This document shows, in pieces, positions 22,211 to 33,962 of a stretch of DNA of 64,000 nucleotides. Where the stretch lies: NCBI GenBank assembly GCA_030386875.1, contig CM059575.1, positions 13,354,293 through 13,418,292 of the forward strand, read 5' to 3'. The stretch is from Morinoia aosen. Its lineage: Eukaryota > Arthropoda > Malacostraca > Amphipoda > Talitridae. Within the stretch, counting starts at the first letter, position 1, and each line of letters opens with the position of its first letter. A program made the position numbers and the translations under genes. The notes below the pieces were generated by a model. The model saw nothing but the letters and a program-made list of their open reading frames with translations, was not told the DNA's origin and did no database searches.

Positions 22211-23758
22211 CGTAGAGGAGATGAGACAGTCTTCAATGGTTTCTCCGACGGGTGACGGTATCTCTGGTTCTTTCCGGTCGAGTTCTTCTTCTTCGCAGGT
22301 AGGTCCTAGGGCGAGGCCAACCGCTGCAAATGCTTCCTCTACTCTCTCGTCACCCTCCTCGAGATCGCTCTCGCTTGGTGAAGCGGAACTTTGCTGCTCC
22401 CGGTCGTGGTACTGGCGAAGGAGGTTGATGTGATAAACTTTGTTGTTTCCATCCACGTCCAATGTATAGGTATAGGTTCCCAGGGGTGATTTTACTGGAT
22501 TAGGAACTTTCCAAGTCATGAGTAGCTTCTTTCGAGAATTGGGCAGAAATACGAGGACTTTATCACCTTGCATTAGAGTTCGCATCTTGGTACGTCTGTT
22601 GAAGAACTTGGCGCTTTTCTCTTGGCTCCTGTTGAGATTCTCGCGAGCGATTTTGCATGTTTCTTCCAATCGGTGCTTCATTTCCATTAGATACTGAGCA
22701 GTGCTCGTGTCGTCTTGCAAGCTACCATCTGTTCAGCATTCTTTGAGCACGGTTAAAGGTCCACGCACGCGATGGCCCTAGATGAGTTCGAAAGGAGAAT
22801 ACTCGGTTGATGCCTGAAGAGCGTCTCGATAAGCAAAAAGGAGGGAAGGCAGATGCAGGTCCCAGTCTCGTGGTCGTTCTATTGCTAGTTTCCGCAACAT
22901 TACTTTGAGTGTACCATTGAAGCGTTCGACTATGCCGTTCGATTGGGCATGGTATAATGGCGTCAATCGGGGCTGGATACCTACGAGTTTCTGAAAAGCT
23001 TCGAAGGTTGCGGCTGTGAACTGAGTGCCGTTGTCGCTCGTTAGCGTATGAGGGAAACCAACTCTGCTGCAGATTTCGAGTAGCTCCTGTGCGACCTTTT
23101 CTGCATCTATATGTCTGAGCGGGGCTGCGTCTGCGTACCGAGCTGCTTGGTCCACCACGGTGAGAATGTATCGGTGGCTACGTGCCGAAGCTGGTTGCAA
23201 AGGGCCTACCAAATCAACACTGAGCGCAGAGAATGGAGTGGTGATCGGTGGGGTTGAGATAGGTGCCTTTTTTGGTCGAGATGGAGCTTGCGTCTGGCAG
23301 GTATGACAGGAGTGGTAGTATTGGGCCACATCTTTTGCTAGGGACGGCCAATAAAATTTTCATTCCAGTCGTGCCTGAGTCTTCTTTTGGGAATAATGGC
23401 CAGCAGGTGGATTGTTGTGAGCTATTTCCAAGATTTGTGGGCGCACGCTTGCAGGTGCTACAAGTTGATGGGTTTCCTGACCGTCTCGTAACGTTTTCCG
23501 ATGGAGAATGCCATCACGGAGTTCAAAGATAATGACTCTGCCATCCTTGTGCATTTCTTCTTTGTCATTGTCCACTTTCTCGAATAATAGCTGCAATGTT
23601 TTGCCTTCCCGCTGTAATTTCTTGAAGTCTTCTTTGTTGTGTTGCAATATATCGACAGTGCTTGGTGCGGTAGGGGGATTTTCGATCGTTTTTGCTGCTG
23701 CCCTTGTGACAACATGAGAGACTTCTGCAGCAACTGGTTGCTCTTCATGGTCGGTCAT
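22082..23758 (-). pseudogene. Gmr1-like integrase
   Basis: Frames 23360-23758, 22778-23329 and 22082-22720 follow each other on the minus strand. They show the zinc-binding region (HNNPPAGHY, then SCHTCQ) and the catalytic core with D in FSALSVDLVGP, D in LTSDNGTQF and E in NGIVERFNGTLK. A C-terminal domain follows with VLVFLPNSRKKLLMTWKVPNP and KVYHINLLRQYH. The latter is the usual end of Ty3 integrases. It inserts element cDNA in the nucleus. Its place directly after protease and before reverse transcriptase is the unusual point. Stops at about 23340 and 22760 and frame changes show decay. Confidence 0.82.
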
Positions 23759-23788
23759 CTGTTCTTCGAAGGAGGTGGTCCCGGGAAC

Positions 23789-25366
23789 TCAGTCGAGGAT
23801 GACATCGTGGGAGGGCTCTTCCATGGCTACGGCTGTCATCTCTCCGTGGGAGTAGGGGCAAAGGAGAGAGACCCGGGCAAGAGGCGCTTCAAAAGAGTGA
23901 TTGTTGGCCAGTCGAGCGGTAATTTTTGTCTTCAAAATGGCATCAGATGGGACAAGAGTCTTCTTGACGATAACCGCCGTTGCTCCTCCATCTAGTCGAA
24001 CTTGGAGGGGTTGTTGGTTCACGGTGCCAGAACATGTTTTCAGCTGTCCCGATTCGATCAGCTTGTTCGAGGCGATGTGATTGCATGCGACTTGGGGAAT
24101 ATCGTCGTATTCATCTGCTTCTTTATGCGTTGTTAGGTTGTTTACTAGAGCTGTAGTACTGGAGATAGGTGGGCTTGCATGAGCTTGTCCATTACTGTGG
24201 CAATCACCTTGCCTTCTCTGTAATTGGCGGCATTCATCACTGGAATGTGATCGGTTGGGGCCATGGAAAGTGCAGTAAAATCCAGCGTAAGATCCTCGTT
24301 GTTCCTCGCGCTGCGGAGTGTTGACCGATCCTGAGCTGGTGGGACCACCTCGTGTGTTAGAAGTTCTTGGTGGCGTTCCTCGAGAGTTTTTGCAGGAGTT
24401 AGGTGATCTTGCTGGAGTGCTAGGGGCTCGAACAGGGAATGTCGAGCGTCGCTCTGGTGCTAATGATGCTTTGAGTGCTGGAGGGCCCGCATCCGTCGTT
24501 GATGTCAGTGTGCAACCCTTAAAAAGCTGATGGAGCGATGTATGTGGTCTTGCTTGTAAGAAGCTATCACTCTGCTCTCCTAGGCTTGCGACTGTGTTAC
24601 CACCCCTGTCGCGCAATTGAGTAGCGAGGAAGGGAGGCAAGCTTGAATAAGCTCGGTCAACAAGAAGAAAGTCACGAAGAGTCTCGTAGTTGGCTTCGAT
24701 GTTGCATCCTTTTAACCAAGCGTCGAAGGCTTGTTCTAGTCGCCGTAGATACCGAGACATATTGTCGCCTTCTTCTGGCTTCAATTCGTAGTAGTTAGCG
24801 CGTAGTTTTGCCGGAGTGACTTTATAAGCATCTAGTAGAAGCAATTTGATTTCAGGAAGCTTGAAGCGATCTGCTGCGGGCAGGGTTTCGATGAGTCGAC
24901 GTTCCTTCGGTGTGATCAAATTATGGATCATGACATCAGCATCGACTTCAGTAAATCCCATTGCTTTTGTGTGACTGCAGAAGCGTTGCAAAAATTCGTC
25001 CATCCTTTCTTTCGTGGGATCGAATGGAGCCGGTGGAGGTATCTTCACTCTAGCATTTGAGGAGCGATTTGAGTATCCAGTTTTCTGAGTCTGAGCTCGT
25101 GGTCTTATTGTGCTGCTTCTTGTTTCGCTTCTCGTTCGGCTGCTCGTTATGCGGCTTCTTCCAAATGCCTCAGGCGGCTGGTAAATTCTCCCTTGTACTC
25201 CGCAACGGTGAGAGTGAGGCCGAGGGCTTCGACGTATTCTCGAGCTTGAGCGACGAGGTTCATCTTGTTTTGGCGATGCGGTGTCCGCGTGGTTTGAGTA
25301 GAACCCAGAAATCACAGGCAACGTTGGTAGTCGCGCAAAGCTTCTGGGTCTCTGTTCGGGTGCCAA
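23789..25366 (-). pseudogene. Gmr1-like gag-protease polyprotein
   Basis: A 525-codon minus-strand frame without internal stops. The capsid-like part has PPPAPFDPTKERMDEFLQRF, then KLPEIKLLLLDAYKVTP and YYELKPEEGDNMSRYLRRLE. A short cysteine/histidine motif follows at about residues 365-380 (CTFHGPNRSHSSDEC). The protease has VRLDGGATAVIVKK, where an aspartic protease normally has D-T/S-G; here it is D-G-G, so activity is doubtful. It ends HDVILD, the usual end of Ty3 protease. The true start is uncertain because the frame opens within the primer-binding site. Confidence 0.75.
25346..25365 (-). promoter_or_regulatory. Primer-binding site, tRNA-Lys type
   Basis: On the minus strand tggcacccgaacagagaccc differs by about two bases from the well-known lysine tRNA primer-binding site. 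It sits five bases after the putative 5' LTR end (ggtttcgaca), just ahead of gag, as expected for minus-strand priming. Confidence 0.7.
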
Positions 25367-25370
25367 ACTA

Positions 25371-25750
25371 TGTCGAAACCGTCGTGCGGTAGATGTGAGG
25401 GTTCGTGGAAAAGGGCTGTCGTCTGTGCAGCTACCTTTTTCCGGGGCGCTAGCTTTTTCGCGCAGCTGCCCTTCCTGAGCTTCGTGTGGGTACTGCCTAC
25501 GCCGTAATTAGTCCGCTAGGGCAACAGAAGTAATTTTTGTTTGTGCCGTACTAAGCCGGTACCGTTAGGAAGGCGAGCAACTGTCTGCGCCGTAATAAGT
25601 CTGTTAGGGCTATTCAGGAAATTTACTGATTCGCCGAACTACGATAGCGCCTACATATGCGATATACTATTCGGAATAGTTTGTCCTCCCAAGGAGGTTC
25701 CTTAAGCCCCTTTTTAAGCGAGGTGTCGTAATAGGCTAAAGCCTGTAACA
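25371..25750 (-). repeat. Putative 5' LTR of the Gmr1-like element
   Basis: Bounded on the minus strand by tgttacaggc at its start and ggtttcgaca at its end, giving TG...CA ends and 380 bp, immediately before the primer-binding site. There is no second LTR to compare because the 3' end of the element is lost, so the left boundary is an inference. Confidence 0.5.
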
Positions 25751-26136
25751 AGAAGAAGAAAGGAAACTGGTTTAACCCCAGGACCTAAATTGTTAGTAGC
25801 AGAATCTCTTTACAGTGCCTCCAAAATACACAGATACATTTCAGCAAAAACAATGATTAATTCACTTTTTGCCAAATAAGAATGAACATGAGTTACTGCA
25901 TAACACGTACAACACGCAAAATTGCATGTAAAATATTTATGCTATTCAACTAGGTAATCAAACGAATTTTAGAATATTGGAAAAACATAAAAATTACACA
26001 TGAGGGCTAACTAAAGTAAATGCACAGACGCGTCATCGGCGCGAAGGAACAGACTTAGGCCAGGTGAAAGGAACTGAGCACTGAAAGAAAATACTTAAGG
26101 TTATGGGTAAGTATAACAAAATAGACTCGACACCAC
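25751..26136. other. Unassigned segment between LTR and LINE
   Basis: If the LTR starts at 25750, these 386 bases belong neither to the element nor, as far as I can see, to the LINE. They are AT-rich with no frame. They could be the outer part of a longer LTR or another insertion. Confidence 0.3.
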
Positions 26137-27744
26137 TTGCGTTGCCTGACACTCATCAAGAAAAATGACGATAGCCCTTGTATCAGCCTACAAGCTGAGA
26201 TTTTTTCATATCGTTGTGTAAACGGATATAACTTGGAAACAATGCTAACTGTTCTAGAAGAATCAATGCCATCATTGGACATCTATGAACTAGACAATAA
26301 GGTGATTAACATTGATGAATCAATATTAAATTTAACTGAAATTATAACGACCGCATACAACCAGTGTTGTATAATAATCACCCGCACAATCACGCCGAAA
26401 AATAGAAAAAAGCCCTGGATTACTGGAGATATCGTGATCAATTTACAGAAACGTCAAGCGTACTTAGCCTTACTATACGAAGGACGAATACCTAAAGTAA
26501 CGCATAACAGATTCAGGAATCATGCGACAAATCAAATACGAACATCGAAACAAAAATACTTTACGCGCAAATTTACTAATACAAAACTAATATTAAAAAA
26601 ACTTGTCGCCTGCTTAATTCATGCTATAAACCGAATAATAATGCTACAAAAACATATGAGTCCATCGTTCACGAAAATGTGAAATATCACGAGAAAAAAG
26701 ATATTGCAAAAGTGTTTAACAACGTTTGTGTAAACATAGGGAAAATAAAGCCGAAAGCGTGTTATGTGAACCAACAGACCACTTGCCATACAAGGACCAT
26801 GTCCGTGAGCACAACTCCTTTTTCACGCCAACTAATCCCTCCTATGCAGTTACGTGTATAAAAAACTTTAAAAATTAATCAAGTGGATTAAAAACCTTCT
26901 CAGCTAAAGTTCTTGAGGCATTAGCTGATATAATAGCACCGTGCATATCTAACATTATCAACCAATCACTTTTTCGATGTATATTCCCCAACTCTCTCAA
27001 AATTGCCAGAGTGACCCCTATTTTAAAAATGAGGATAAAAATTGCGATAATAATTATAGACCCATCTCTATTCTACCAATTATTATCAAAATATTCGAAA
27101 AAATTATGTATAAAAAGTGTATTCTTATTTTGAAAAAAAATCTTTTCTCTACGACAAACAATACAGTTTTTGTTCTGAAAAATCGACGACACAAGCTGTA
27201 TTAAAACATTTACATTACCTTTATTCTAATATAGATGAAGAAAAGCTTATTTCTCCGTATTTCTTGACTTTCGAAAAGCATTCGATTGTGTGAACCATAA
27301 CATATTACTCTCGAAACTACACTGTTATGGCATTCGAGGGGTTGCCCATGATTGGTTCAGATCATACCTAACAAATCGAAAGCAATACGTTGTCATTGAC
27401 GACGCAAAATCAGACCCACAGACAATTAGCCATGAAGTTCCACAAGGATCTGTTTTTGGGCCTCTCCTATTTCTGATTTTTATCAATGATATTAATAAAT
27501 CTTCATCATTTTTGAAATTCATCCGTTTTGCCGATAACAGTATGCTTCCTGCGGTACATCCAAATGAAAATCCCACTATGATTGCGGAGAGTATAAACAA
27601 TGAACTCCATAAGGTTTCATTGTTGCTTGAAGATAATAAAATAAGCCTTAATATCTATAAAACAAAGTATATTACATTCGCATACAAAAAAAAATATCTC
27701 TCCCACGCATTAAAATTGGCGAAGGTGAAATCGAAGAAACCAAC
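26137..27744 (+). pseudogene. LINE ORF2, linker and reverse transcriptase
   Basis: The LINE resumes with a linker (26137-26682; KNRKKPWITGDIV). The reverse transcriptase is split over several frames: IARVTPILK, then NNYRPISILPIIIKIFEK (26977-27204), FLDFRKAFDCVNHNILLSKL, and VPQGSVFGPLLFLIFINDI (27290-27754). The catalytic block reads RFADNSMLP where the family has F-A-D-D. The second aspartate is lost and the enzyme would be inactive. The frame is cut at 27744 by the Ty3 element and continues at 51324. Confidence 0.8.
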
Positions 27745-28150
27745 TGTAATATAGCGAGTAGTGTAAGTTCTAGTTAGAGAGACCTGAAGTTGGCAACGCT
27801 CGTGAGAGCAACACTCGCAGCCAGTCTTCTATTGGTCTCGGGCCCAACAACAAGTAGATGTTGGCCGAGTGTGTGTGTATATAAATTACCTAATGTGGCA
27901 AGTAAACTACCTCTAAGTTATTCTCTAACTACCTACTACTAATTCTATTCTACTCTATCCTGCTATTTCAATCTATCTCCGCTCTACTCTCGCTGGCCAC
28001 ATGTCTGGTAGTTGAGTATCTGAGTTGTAAGGTATCTAAGAGGTGAGTGAAGTATTTACCTTATGTGATGTGTCATTGCATTTGTCTATTGATGTGCTAT
28101 TTGTGTATTGATGAGGTGTACTAATGTTATCTCTGTCTTAATACATAACA
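27745..28150 (+). repeat. 5' LTR of the Mag-like element
   Basis: 406 bp, tg...ca ends, with gtgtatataaatt (TATA-like) at about 27876 and initiation sequence downstream. It differs from the 3' LTR at four places (second base, gacctg/gaccta, cctg/cctt, tttgt/ttcgt). The internal region begins taaattggcgacgaggtg, where tggcgacgagg is the probable primer-binding site. I cannot name the tRNA. Confidence 0.92.
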
Positions 28151-28374
28151 TAAATTGGCGACGAGGTGTTGGTAGAACTGCTGGGAGTGACTAAGTAGTA
28201 GTGACTAGTGAGGGAACATAGAATTTGCCTAGTAAATTTTTTTTGTTGTTCTGCTCACTGGTGTTGCTAGACTGGCTAGACTAGTGAAAGAACTCAGAAT
28301 TGATCAAGTGATTGTACTATTTGTGCTGTGATTTTTTTTCTCTTCATGGTGTGTTAAACTTACTAAAATTCAAT

Positions 28375-29265
28375 ATGCCATTGATAGTTTCAGTGGGAGA
28401 ATTTAATCCTTTAGAGGAAGAATTTGGAGACTATGAAACTAGATTACACTGCTATTTTTTAATAAACAAAATTGGAGACAAGGAAAAAGCCCCCCCACTA
28501 ATTTCACTAGTGGGTCCAAAAGTTGCTAGGCTAAATAAAGACCTAGTGTCTCCTAAAAGAACCCTTGATGCTACTTATGACGAGATTGTGGAAGCGTTGA
28601 GACGGCATTTTAAGCCCACACACAACCAAATCTTCGAAAGGTTCCAGTTCCATAAGCGGAAACAGAAACAAGGGGAAAGCATCGCTGATTTTGTCGCTAG
28701 CTTGAAGGCCTTTCACATACCTGTAATTTCAAACAGGAAGTGCTAGAAGAGACTCTGCTGGACAGATTCATATTGGGTGTGTCCAGTAATGAAATTCAAA
28801 ATTGTTTGCTGAATGAAGCTGGCCTGACATGGCAAAAGGCCATGGATCTAGCTACTGCTAAAGAAACCACACTGAGAGAAACAGTGGGGGTTGAGGCAAT
28901 AAAATTCTATTTTGAATGTAGGTCAGAGTAGAGTTCAGTAAACTGCATACAAGCCTCAGGGCAAGACTCAGGCACAAGCTAGCCCCAAATCAGCATGCAG
29001 CGGCTGTGGTGGTTTGCACTGGCGTAGAGATTGCCCCTATAAAGACAGTAATTGTCATGGTTGTAGCCAAAAAGGTCATCTAAAAAAGTGTCGTTTCAAA
29101 CTAAAAGGGCAGAAATCTGCTAAAGGCAACAAAAATAATTTTGTGCATGCTATGCATGAAAAAAGGGGAGGGAACACCTCCCTAACCCTAATGGAACTAG
29201 CAATGGAACCAGTGCAGACTACCTGGCCCCCAATCATGGGTGTTATGGGGAAATATTTTCATTAG
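28375..29265 (+). pseudogene. Mag-like gag
   Basis: Starts MPLIVSVGEFNPLEEEF at 28375. The capsid-like part includes ATYDEIVEALRRHFKPTHNQI and QKQGESIADFVASLK. A frameshift near 28735 moves it to the frame of 28740-28931 (LLDRFILGVSSNEIQ), followed by a stop at about 28929. The nucleocapsid then has two zinc knuckles at 28996-29094: CSGCGGLHWRRDC and CHGCSQKGHLKKC. The product would form the particle and bind element RNA. It is broken by one frameshift and one stop. Confidence 0.8.
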
Positions 29266-29273
29266 TCGAGGAA

Positions 29274-30891
29274 ATGAAGCCCCCAATCAGAATAAAATTG
29301 TTACTAAATGGTGCGCTATTAGTGATGGAGGTAGATACAGGTGCTGCCAGGTCTATCCTTTCAATGGCCACCTACTCTAAAATACCAACTAAAACAAGAC
29401 CCGAGCTGAGACCTTCTGATGTTAAGCTTAGGACTTATGGTGGAGCCGCACTAGTGGTTTGTGGGGAGATTAGGGCTAACATCCAGCGTGAAGCTAGTGG
29501 TAGAGCTCCTCAGCTAGCAACTATTGTAGTGGTAGACAGGGGAGGTCCAGCTTTGCTGGGTAGGGACCTGATTGATTCCCTAGGGCTAACTATAGTAGAT
29601 AATGGGATACACAAACTGTCTACTTGCCCTGAAGATTCAGCAGATGAATTCCCCGACCTTTTTCAACCCGGTCTAGGTTGCTTTAAGGGAAGGAGTTTCA
29701 GGATTGAGGTGGACCCATCAGTACCACCCAAGTTTTGTAAGGCCAGGAACGTGCCTTACACACTTAGACCTAAGGTGGAGGCAGAACTAGATAGGCTGGT
29801 GCAGGAAGGTATCCTCACCTCTGTACAGTACTCTAGGTGGGCAGCGGCTATTGTTCCTGTGCTCAAGGCTGATCAAAGCATCCGAATCTGTAGTGACTAT
29901 AAACTGACGGTTAATCGCGCCACTAGGCTAGATACCTACCCTAAACCCAGGGTGGAAGATTTATTTAGCGGGTTGGCAGGAGGAGTTATATACTCCAAGC
30001 TAGATATGTCTCAGGCATACGCTCAACTACCCTTGGATGAAGACTCCAAGGAACTCACAGTAATAAACACCCACAGAGGTTTATTTGCCTACAACCGTTT
30101 CAGTTTCGGAATTGCTTCCGCTCCCGGGATCTCTCAGCGTGCCATGGAAGGACTATTGCAGGGCATCCCAGGAGTGTGCTGCTACCTAGATGACGTCCTG
30201 GTGAGTGCCACTAATGAGCAAGAGCACAACAAGCGTCTCCATCAAGTCTTATCTAAACTACAGGAGGCAGGGCTAAAACTGAAAATGGATAAATGCCAAA
30301 TTGGAGTGCCACAGATATCCTACCTTGGATACAAAATCGACAAAGATTGATTGCACACCACTGCAGAGAAGGTAGCTGCAATCCAGAATGCACCAGCTCC
30401 TACTAATGTAACTCAACTTAGAGCCTACCTTGGGCTCCTAAATTTCTACAGGAAATTTCTAAAATCATCTGCAACTATGCTGGAGCCCCTAAATACCTTA
30501 CTGAGGGATAAAACCCATTGGAAATGGGATGCAAGTCAGGAGAGAGCATTCCAGAAATCTAAACAAGCACTCCTGGACTCCCAGACTTTAGTCCACTTCG
30601 ATCCTCGGAAACCCATAGTGGTAGTGGCTGACAGTAGTGCGTATGGTGTGGGAGCGGTGCTGTGTCACCTTATTGATGGAATTGAACGCCACGCCTATTT
30701 TGCCTCCCGAACTCTAACAGCAACTGAACGCAACTACTCCCAGACTGAAAAAGAAGCTCTGGCTATGGTGTTCGCACTCAGAAAATTCCATTGCTACCTG
30801 TGGGGACAGGACTTCACTGTGGTTACTGACCACAAACCTTTGTTAGGACTATTTGATACTGGTAGAAGCATTCCTCCGATGGCATCCGGGC
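29274..30891 (+). pseudogene. Mag-like pol: protease, reverse transcriptase, RNase H
   Basis: Protease: VMEVDTGAARSILS (D-T-G active site) and ALLGRDLI. Reverse transcriptase: WAAAIVPVLKADQSIRICSDYK, YSKLDMSQAYAQLPLD (first aspartate), FGIASAPGISQRAME and CCYLDDVLVS (Y-L-D-D). A TGA at 30348 interrupts the run IDKD-LHTT, where related elements have glycine, so it looks like a simple GGA to TGA change. The connection and RNase H follow: VVVADSSAYGVGAVL, TEKEALAMVFALRKFHCYLWG and VVTDHKPLLGLF. The frame ends at PPMASG where the Mutator-like element is inserted (target duplication from 30886). RNase H resumes at 47762. Confidence 0.88.
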
Positions 30892-30894
30892 GGC

Positions 30895-30930
30895 ACCCAC
30901 GTCAAAGTTGCTCCAGTCTGTGTGCGTGTG
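30895..30930 (+). repeat. MULE left terminal inverted repeat
   Basis: 36 bases identical to the reverse complement of 47717-47752. It begins acccacgtca and ends gtgcgtgtg. Sequence similarity between the ends stops immediately inside. Confidence 0.92.
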
Positions 30931-30964
30931 TTGCAGCGTCCGTGTGCGTGTAGAGTGCGTCATG

Positions 30965-31735
30965 TACACTGGTCCAGAGTTTCGCTCATTGCCAGAAGTC
31001 GCTGAATCGTCTAACCATAATGAGCTTAAAAGATTTCGCAATGAAGTTAAATTATGCACTTGCTCACCAAAAATTGCCAATGGTGATTTAGAAGTGGGCA
31101 TGCTGAGTGTGAACTTATCTGCAATATGGAAGGAGTTCAATTACCCGATCGTTTTACATAGCTGCCTTTCGCAGCGAACGGTAAAGATCAAGAAAATGTA
31201 ATGAGCATTGAAATTGCGATTCAAAGCCGCACAGAGTTAGACTGGATAAATGAATTCTCGCAGAAAAATTTGAGCTGGACTAGGCAAAACGAGAAGGAAG
31301 CGACTATTAAACATACTGATATGGGAAATAATTTTTTCACTAAAATCTTAAAAGCCAGTTAATCAAATTTATTTGGCGGAAATACGCGTGAAAGGCCTCT
31401 TATTGAACGCTCCAGCACTTGAAAACTTTAATTTAATTCATATTATAAAGAGCGTGTTAGAATACTTTTATTTAATTGAAATTAAAAAGAGTCTGTTCAT
31501 TTCTCGAATTAATTGTATATTTATAATAAAAACTAAAGAGATTTGCACTGCTAACTATACGTCGTGACATGCGAACGATGCATTATGACATACGGTAGAA
31601 TCGCAGTAACTGATCTCATTTGGTTTAACTCATAATATAATGTCATTTAAGACGGCTGTGACTTTAAGGGTAGAGTGAAACATAGAGTATTTTAATCCAT
31701 TGCTGAATGATACTTCTATGGGAAACCTATAAAAC
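30965..31735 (+). repeat. Internally deleted extra copy of MULE ends
   Basis: The first part (about 30965-31300) parallels 31740-32060, the 5' flank and first exon of the transposase gene (for example gaattctcgcagaaaaat in both). The second part (about 31300-31735) parallels the 3' flank of the gene, at 41820-42112 and on to 47472-47610. The transition near 31300 joins exon 1 directly to 3' flank. This is a tandem MULE copy from which nearly the whole gene has been deleted. It also supplies an empty site for the Harbinger-like insertion at 42113. Confidence 0.75.
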
Positions 31736-31880
31736 TTGACCTCATTGTCAGAACTCGTTCTATCGTCGAACTATAATGAGTTACCAGATATCGCAATGCA
31801 GTTCATTTATGCACTTGCTTTAGTTGCTTACAAAAAATTGCCAGTCGTGATTTAGAAATGACCTTGTACAGTGCAGGCTT

Positions 31881-32152
31881 ATGTGCAACATGGAAGGTGT
31901 TGAATTACCCGATGGTTTTAAATTCCTGCCTTTGCCGGCGAACGGTCAAGATCAGGAAAATGTAATGAGCATTGATGTAGCTATTAAAAGCCGCACCGAG
32001 TTTAACAACTGGTTAAATGAATTCTCGCAGAAAAATAATGTTAGCTGGACTATAGAGAGAGGAGAAAGAAAGCGCAAGAATCAATTGGAACTCAACTACG
32101 TTTGTCACCATGCGGTGCGGAAGCACAAAGGAGCTAAAATAACCAATACCAA
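31881..32152 (+). CDS. MULE transposase exon 1
   Basis: Opens MCNMEGVELPDGFKFLPLP and ends at a consensus donor (gtaagt at 32153). Holds the first half of the zinc-binding region (NYVCHHAVRKHKGAK). A later methionine at 31890 could also be the start. A diverged copy of this exon lies at 31130-31300. Confidence 0.75.
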
Positions 32153-33074
32153 GTAAGTACTTCATTTTAAACAAATCTTTATTGTCTAATCGTACATATA
32201 TTGAATAACATGCTTCTACATTGAATTGTGCTCGCAGTTTCTAGAGAGCGCTTCCTGTTTTTTATACCTGCATGTATACTTACGTGTGACACGGACTTCT
32301 TACTGTAGTTGAAAGTTAGAAATAGGTAAATAAGCGTGTAAACAAGTGATAATAAAATACTAGGCAAGTTTTTTCATACAATCAGTTAAGCGCAATCATT
32401 TAAATTTAGCTCGGTTAATTAAACTTTGACATATATTGTTTAGGATGACTCAAGTTTGGTTTGTTTGAACCTAGTTACTTATTATGTTCAGTTATTCGTT
32501 TGAATGTTTCAATTACTAGGATTTCCATTTATTATTTTCATAAATTTTTGGCTGTTAGGAAAAAACTCGCTCCTATTTTATTTCAAATATCTTTTATGCA
32601 CGAAACATGGTTGAATATAAAAAGTAATTCAACATAAAAAAGTTTTGCATTGTTAAAGTCATTTGCTTTAAGCATATTATATAGTACTAGCAGTAATTAT
32701 TTGTGAACGATCTGAAGAACATAAATAACTACTGTCAAACTGAACTACACCTATGAGAAATAAATATTTCATCGTTTTGGCAGAACCTAACTAAGGCTTC
32801 ATTATATTTGTCAATGCAAACGAACTAATCGAAGCGTGGTGAAACTTTTTTGTCGTCGAAATAGGATGGACCACTGGCATATATTTTTCACTATTTTTGC
32901 TTTATTCAATAGACACTTCTGAGTTTAAAAATTACTATGGTTCTCGTACAAAAATACTTGTGATACTAAAGTATCAAGGTTTATGTGAAGTATTATAAAT
33001 ATTTAATTTCTTCACATTTAAAGGAGCTTACACTGTTTGCTTGAATATATCAGTATAGCTAATTTTTATTTCAG

Positions 33075-33244
33075 TTGTCCGGCACGATTAAGAGCGGTCA
33101 TCAGCACTGAAGGATCGACACCTCACCCCTGCCGTATCACCTTCACTGGCCGCCACAACCATTCGCGCTCCTCCGCTGCTATCCTGAGCGAGTTCAGTAT
33201 GTCAGAAAGCACCAAGGAAGAGTTTTACTCCTACTTTGAGCAAG
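33075..33244 (+). CDS. MULE transposase exon 2
   Basis: Acceptor tttcag at 33069-33074, donor gtgaga at 33245. Two bases from exon 1 complete its first codon. Reads CPARLRAVISTEG and CRITFTGRHNHS, the cysteine and H-N-H part of a WRKY/GCM/FAR1-type DNA-binding finger. Confidence 0.75.
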
Positions 33245-33962
33245 GTGAGAATGAATCATTTTTAACTCATAATTTACTACTTTAAAGCATGATTTTATCT
33301 GAGAAGTACAAGTATGAATACTATCCTAATTTTACAAGTATCGATATTACAGTTGTGGCACTATGGTACGTTTATTCAGGCATGTTCCTCAACTAAATCT
33401 AAGCCGTTACTTCTGGTATCCGTAACCGTACAACAATGTTATAATTGTCACCCCCTCCCTTTTCATTAATTGCAAGTCCAGAAAAAAATGTTAGTTAAAT
33501 TTACGGCCCAGTTGTTTAGTATTACAATATGCAATAAGTTGTTTGTTATGGGTTATTTGACTCAATATATCTGGTAAAATTGACACTTTGATGCATGTCT
33601 TATAATAACTAGCGTATAGCATTCCTTACTTTTTACAATTTATATATCATTAAGTTGGGTGGATTATTTCTGATGAAATGGAAAAGAATGACGAACGTTT
33701 GAAGAATTAGTGAATTTAATTCAGTCGAAAAATGTGTTTTCTGTGGCTATTTAGAGATTCAGTTATGCCAATATTGTCTTATTCTACTTGAAATGTGTGT
33801 ATTTGTAAATAAATATATTATTTAGCTCTTATTTTTGAAGGTGAAGTTACATTGAAGTTAATAATGAGTTGTTCGTTTCTTACGTCTCATTATAGAGAAC
33901 CAAATTCATGAAAAATGTGAACAAATACTAAATATATAACAATATGAGCCAAAATTTTACAG

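Larger units (their letters stand above)
21619..25750 (-). mobile_element. Gmr1-like Ty3 LTR retrotransposon, 3'-truncated
   Basis: On the minus strand the order is putative 5' LTR (25371-25750), primer-binding site (25346-25365), gag-protease (23789-25366), integrase (22210-23758), then reverse transcriptase (21619-22210). Integrase before reverse transcriptase is the arrangement described for Gmr1-like Ty3 elements and unlike ordinary Ty3 elements. The element breaks off at the YMDD region, so RNase H and the 3' LTR are missing. It lies inside LINE ORF2, between the endonuclease and reverse-transcriptase parts. No target duplication can be tested because one end is lost. Confidence 0.75.

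Noticed and set aside
24318-25392. Plus-strand frames opposite the Gmr1-like gag
   Set aside because: Shadows of the 525-codon minus-strand frame, with no recognisable domains.
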